NCBI GenBank assembly: GCA_024226935.1
Contig: JAAELK010000378.1
Location: 1-64,000 of the forward strand
DNA length: 64,000 nucleotides
Direction of reading: 5' to 3'
DNA from: Desulfobacteraceae bacterium
Lineage (GTDB): Bacteria; Desulfobacterota; Desulfobacteria; Desulfobacterales; Desulfobacteraceae
The notes beneath the pieces were generated by a model. That model saw only the letters and a list, made by a program, of their open reading frames with translations, was not told where the DNA came from and made no database searches. The position numbers and the translations under genes were made by a program. This document shows positions 60,981 to 64,000 of the stretch, one piece after another (position 1 is the first letter of the stretch; every line of letters begins with the position of its first letter).

Positions 60981-61826
60981 ATGACAATATATTATGTAGA
61001 TGGAAAATACATTCCTTCAGACAAAGCCGTTATTCCGGTTGATGACCTTTCTATCTTGCGTGGATATGGAGTCTTTGACATCATGCATACCTATAAAGGC
61101 CGACCATATTTTTTAAACGAACATATCCAGCGACTTGAAAATTCGGCCAAAAAAGTCGGTTTGGCCCTGCCCTGGAACAGGGCCAAAATTAAAAAGATTG
61201 TTCTCCAAACACTGATTTTAAATCCTGATATTGATGAAGCTAATATCAGGATTGTGGTAACAGGCGGTTCCAGTCCTGATTTTTTTACTCCAAAGGGAAA
61301 TCCCAGACTGATTGTTATGGTTACTCCCATCAAAAAAGCCCCTGACTCCTGGTATTCAAATGGTATAAAAACCATTACCATCCGCCAGGAAAGAGAGGTT
61401 CCAGAAGCAAAGGTAACTTCCTACATCAAGGCTGCCCTGGCCTTGAAAAAAGCAGAAAAACAAAATGCTATGGAGGCTATTTATGTTAACAAAAAAAATG
61501 AGGTACTCGAAGGTACAACGAGTAATTTATTTGCTTTTTTAAAAAATAGGTTAGTCACTCCAAATCAAGGTGTTTTAAAAGGGATCACCCGAAAGGTTAT
61601 TTTATCCCTGGGACATCGTTTTTTTAAGGTAGAGGAGAGACCTCTTAAACTGGAAGAATTGTTCCAAGCAGATGAGGTGTTTATAACGGGTACCAATAAA
61701 ATGGTGGTTCCGGTTATTCAGGTAGATGATAAGGTTATTGGCCAAGGTAAACCCGGAAAAAACACTCAAACCATTATCCAGGCCTTGGATCAACATATTC
61801 TTGATTTTATGGAAACACCCCAATAA
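60981..61826 (+). CDS. Class IV PLP aminotransferase (branched-chain / D-amino-acid type)
   Basis: 281 residues. Fold-type IV: VPVDDLSILRGYGVFD-like N-terminus (IPVDDLSILRGYGVFD, 18-33), the PLP-binding Lys144 in PEAKVTSY, the Glu in VLEGTTSNLF (about 176) and the FITGTNKMVVPV phosphate-binding segment. This is the branch shared by IlvE, D-alanine aminotransferase and 4-amino-4-deoxychorismate lyase; length and motifs suit IlvE-like or D-amino-acid transaminase. Which substrate cannot be stated. It is a single gene, converging on the cyclase gene 7 bp away. Confidence 0.85.
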   Translation: MTIYYVDGKYIPSDKAVIPVDDLSILRGYGVFDIMHTYKGRPYFLNEHIQRLENSAKKVGLALPWNRAKIKKIVLQTLILNPDIDEANIRIVVTGGSSPDFFTPKGNPRLIVMVTPIKKAPDSWYSNGIKTITIRQEREVPEAKVTSYIKAALALKKAEKQNAMEAIYVNKKNEVLEGTTSNLFAFLKNRLVTPNQGVLKGITRKVILSLGHRFFKVEERPLKLEELFQADEVFITGTNKMVVPVIQVDDKVIGQGKPGKNTQTIIQALDQHILDFMETPQ

Positions 61827-61833
61827 ATTTTTA

Positions 61834-63471
61834 TTAAATACCAGAACAGACAGTAGGGGTATTGGTTTTGGGTATACATTGAATCAGATAGGTTATGTCT
61901 TCGGAAAATTCTTTGTAAGAAACAGGACCCCGCTTTTGGACAAATTCATTTCCCAGGTTAAATAGATTTTTATAAAAATCAAAAAATGGCATATATTCTC
62001 TTGTCTTTAGCCATTCAGTATTTTTTTCACCCAATGCAATATCTCGAATCATACGAGTATCCTTTGACACCATGGCATTATCCAGAGTTCTTAAAATTGC
62101 TTTTGTAATATGGATTTGATTTTTAATACCAGAGCTTTCAAGTCTGGATGCTGTATCTGCAGCCTTTCCAATGGCCGTAATAATTTTTCTTTTACGGCTT
62201 CCCAAGGGACCAATCAACGCTGTTCCTTGTTCCAGCCCTGCTCTAAATTGAATATTGACCCCATGATTTTTTACCAAGGTGGCCACCCGTCGTTCCCTGT
62301 CTATTGGATGCCGACCAAGGGTTAAAAGATGAATCTCATTGAACACAGAAGCCAACATACAGGTCATAAGCATGACCCGTTCGCAAAGCCCTGGGTTACG
62401 AGTTTGTTTCGGATCATCAAAAATAGAAACATTCTGGAAAAAAATAGAATCTCCGATGATATTATCCACGCGGCAGGCAAATCTGGCTGCATTTTTTGCC
62501 GAAATTTCATGGCACAAATTCAAAACCAGAAAAAAATCTCTTGGTTTGAAATCCTCTCTGATGGTGGAAGATCCAACCATGTCGATAAAAGCATACACTC
62601 CGTCTGAAATGCTTAAGGGAGTCATGCTTAATTGTTCAGGTGTCACTCCCCCCACGGTTCTTAGATAATTTTTCTGGATATTGAGCTGTGTTTCTTTCTC
62701 TTTAAGGTGATCGACAGTTTTTCTGAGTTCTCTTTCCTTTCGCCAGATGACTTGGGTTGCCGGTTTTCCTTTTGCAAAGCCCAAGTAGGCCAGAGAAGCC
62801 GATTCAATTGCAGTAATGAGTATATCCAATCTTTTTTTAAGATCTGCTTCCTTTAAAAAACACTCATTTGTTTTTGATACTAAATCCTGGTCAACGGTAT
62901 TAAAAACAATGGCCCCATAATCCGGAATATAGGCAGCAATAAAATTTTTAGATTTAAATTGTCGTACAATATTTATATTGACTCTAATATGTGAAAGAAA
63001 ACTAAAAAGGACTCCATCATAGGAGCTGACACAAAGGTGGGAAAAAGAAGAATCCAAATTTTTCTTGTCACAAACTTGATCGTCAATAATTAAAATTTTT
63101 ATCCCTTTTTGATAAAAATTATGGTGGTTTCGAAGAATATAGGAAATAACCCCCTCGGTTTCAATCCTATCTCCGAATTCATTGGTTTGATATAATTGGA
63201 CAGGAGAAAATTTTTTAACTTTGACAATGGATTTACCAAATAGTTTTAAGAAAAATCCAGATACACCTTTGCCGTCAAACCTATGCATGACCCCTCTGTC
63301 CCATTTTTTTGGAGGCAAAAAATTTGAAAAACTGTCATCTGTGCCAAAGAGAAGGCCTGCCTGTTTTGCCTCCATTAATTTTAATGAAAAAGAAAGCAAA
63401 TAACCCAGTACATTTTTTTTTTGAAAAATTTTACTTTTAAACTTTTGAATATCAGGTAATTTTTGATTCAT
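61834..63471 (-). CDS. Class III adenylate/guanylate cyclase with novel N-terminal region
   Basis: 545 residues. The C-terminal cyclase homology domain (about 285-490) has the two metal aspartates Asp297 (FIDMVGSST) and Asp341 (IIGDSIFF) and the later segment RAGLEQGTALIGPLGSRKRK with GKAADTASRLES. The N-terminal 250 residues contain no transmembrane segment and no familiar sensor; a coiled coil at about 245-275 precedes the cyclase. It would make cAMP or cGMP and could feed the CRP-like protein at 43 kb, but that is only proximity. The ATG at 63471 overlaps the end of the upstream gene by 20 bp, so they are co-transcribed. Confidence 0.82.
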   Translation of the reverse strand: MNQKLPDIQKFKSKIFQKKNVLGYLLSFSLKLMEAKQAGLLFGTDDSFSNFLPPKKWDRGVMHRFDGKGVSGFFLKLFGKSIVKVKKFSPVQLYQTNEFGDRIETEGVISYILRNHHNFYQKGIKILIIDDQVCDKKNLDSSFSHLCVSSYDGVLFSFLSHIRVNINIVRQFKSKNFIAAYIPDYGAIVFNTVDQDLVSKTNECFLKEADLKKRLDILITAIESASLAYLGFAKGKPATQVIWRKERELRKTVDHLKEKETQLNIQKNYLRTVGGVTPEQLSMTPLSISDGVYAFIDMVGSSTIREDFKPRDFFLVLNLCHEISAKNAARFACRVDNIIGDSIFFQNVSIFDDPKQTRNPGLCERVMLMTCMLASVFNEIHLLTLGRHPIDRERRVATLVKNHGVNIQFRAGLEQGTALIGPLGSRKRKIITAIGKAADTASRLESSGIKNQIHITKAILRTLDNAMVSKDTRMIRDIALGEKNTEWLKTREYMPFFDFYKNLFNLGNEFVQKRGPVSYKEFSEDITYLIQCIPKTNTPTVCSGI

Positions 63472-64000
63472 TTTTTGACCCCTTTTTAGAAAAAGGTGTT
63501 AAAAAGTAATTCAATGTTGATTCATAATATTTTGATTTATAAAAAAGATTTTGAAATAATGCGATCTCTTTTTGTCTGAAAGAGACCAGGGATCCGATAA
63601 AGAATACATGATAGATCCGGTATATATTTTCTGAAACAATTTTGATCAATTTATCCTTGTTTGTCTCCATCTGGAAAATCCAGTCACCCAGGGTTTTAAT
63701 ATAATGCACCCTGAAATTTTCTGCATTTAATAATTCAAATCCGGAACCTGTTGCCGAATTAATCAACTCTTGTTGGAACATTAGTTCTCCACCTGGGAAC
63801 ATAAAGGTATCCAGAAATGAATTCTTATATCCGTTTTTGCGTTTGATATTAGTGGTAATGGTATGTTGAAGGAAGAGCCCATCGTCTTGAAGACAATTAT
63901 ATACTTTTTTATAAAAAAGATTCATATTGATCCTGCCGACATGTTCAGACATTCCAACACAAGATATTTTATCAAATTTTTCTTTGCCTAGGTCTCGGTA
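63452..64000 (-). CDS. Cyclopropane-fatty-acyl-phospholipid synthase-like methyltransferase (partial)
   Basis: The frame runs into the window end, so the N-terminus is missing. The part seen (about 182 codons) reads KISCVGMSEHVG, then LFLQHTITTN, GYKNSFLDTFMFPGGELM and TLGDWIFQM, matching the C-terminal half of Cfa-type SAM methyltransferases, which convert unsaturated membrane lipids to cyclopropane or related forms. The final 25 residues (SKKGSKNESKIT) are lysine-rich and lie over the start of the downstream cyclase gene. The cofactor motif would lie beyond the edge. Confidence 0.78.
   Translation of the reverse strand, partial: YRDLGKEKFDKISCVGMSEHVGRINMNLFYKKVYNCLQDDGLFLQHTITTNIKRKNGYKNSFLDTFMFPGGELMFQQELINSATGSGFELLNAENFRVHYIKTLGDWIFQMETNKDKLIKIVSENIYRIYHVFFIGSLVSFRQKEIALFQNLFYKSKYYESTLNYFLTPFSKKGSKNESKIT

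Overview
The window reads as a piece of a moderately AT-rich, strictly anaerobic-type bacterial chromosome, most likely a sulfate-reducing Desulfobacterota (Desulfobacteraceae-like) genome. That placement is an inference. It rests on the mix of a five-gene branched-chain amino-acid ABC transporter, a giant FAD/Fe-S dehydrogenase fusion, many two-component proteins, the xseA-xseB-ispA-dxs-tlyA run, an EF-G-like paralogue, a B12-type radical SAM fragment and the codon style. I see no rRNA, tRNA or CRISPR array.

Layout. 1-2.3 kb: remnant of a hybrid histidine kinase (REC-HPt tail) and an intact REC-histidine kinase. 2.5-6.3 kb: a metallophosphoesterase and a leftward sugar module (RhaT-type transporter, ROK sugar kinase, mannose-6-P isomerase-like cupin). 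6.7-8.0 kb: a MalY/PatB-type C-S lyase. 8.0-13.1 kb: liv operon (livKHMGF, leftward). 13.3-14.8 kb: receiver protein plus a sigma-54 activator. 15-17.7 kb: fabH and pgi. 17.9-25 kb: a decaying peptide-secretion (NHLP/proteusin-type RiPP) island with a truncated radical SAM enzyme, two ABC transporters (one with an intact C39 peptidase) and a membrane-fusion protein interrupted by one in-frame amber codon. 25.2-29.3 kb: SnoaL-like protein, QueG-like ferredoxin-type protein, a left-handed beta-helix protein and glmM. 29.4-37.7 kb: BI-1 protein and the isoprenoid/exonuclease VII run ending in an EF-G-like GTPase. 38-39.7 kb: HEAT-repeat response regulator. 40-43 kb: purC overlapping a ParB-like protein that overlaps a spore-photoproduct-lyase-like radical SAM gene. 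43-52.5 kb: frameshifted cNMP-binding protein, rsmE, FAD/Fe-S fusion, serA, serC, prfC. 52.9-64 kb: a permuted papain-like protein, ugd, pepN, a UDP-glucuronate-epimerase-like gene, a cereblon-type CULT protein overlapping an EI24 membrane protein, a class IV aminotransferase, a class III nucleotidyl cyclase and a partial cyclopropane-fatty-acid-synthase-like gene.

Two dispersed non-coding repeat families tie the accessory regions together. One (three copies, about 95 bp) forms two consecutive hairpins; the first stem differs in sequence between copies but stays paired. The other (three copies, 163, 75 and about 50 bp) has imperfect 18-bp terminal inverted repeats and looks like a MITE with internally deleted derivatives. 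They sit in gaps of the sugar module and liv operon and downstream of several genes.

Most of the window is ordinary core metabolism. The parts most worth a second look are the stand-alone CULT protein with its three-tryptophan cage, the purC/ParB-like/radical SAM overlap, the broken NHLP export island with its inverted radical SAM fragment, and the two repeat families.
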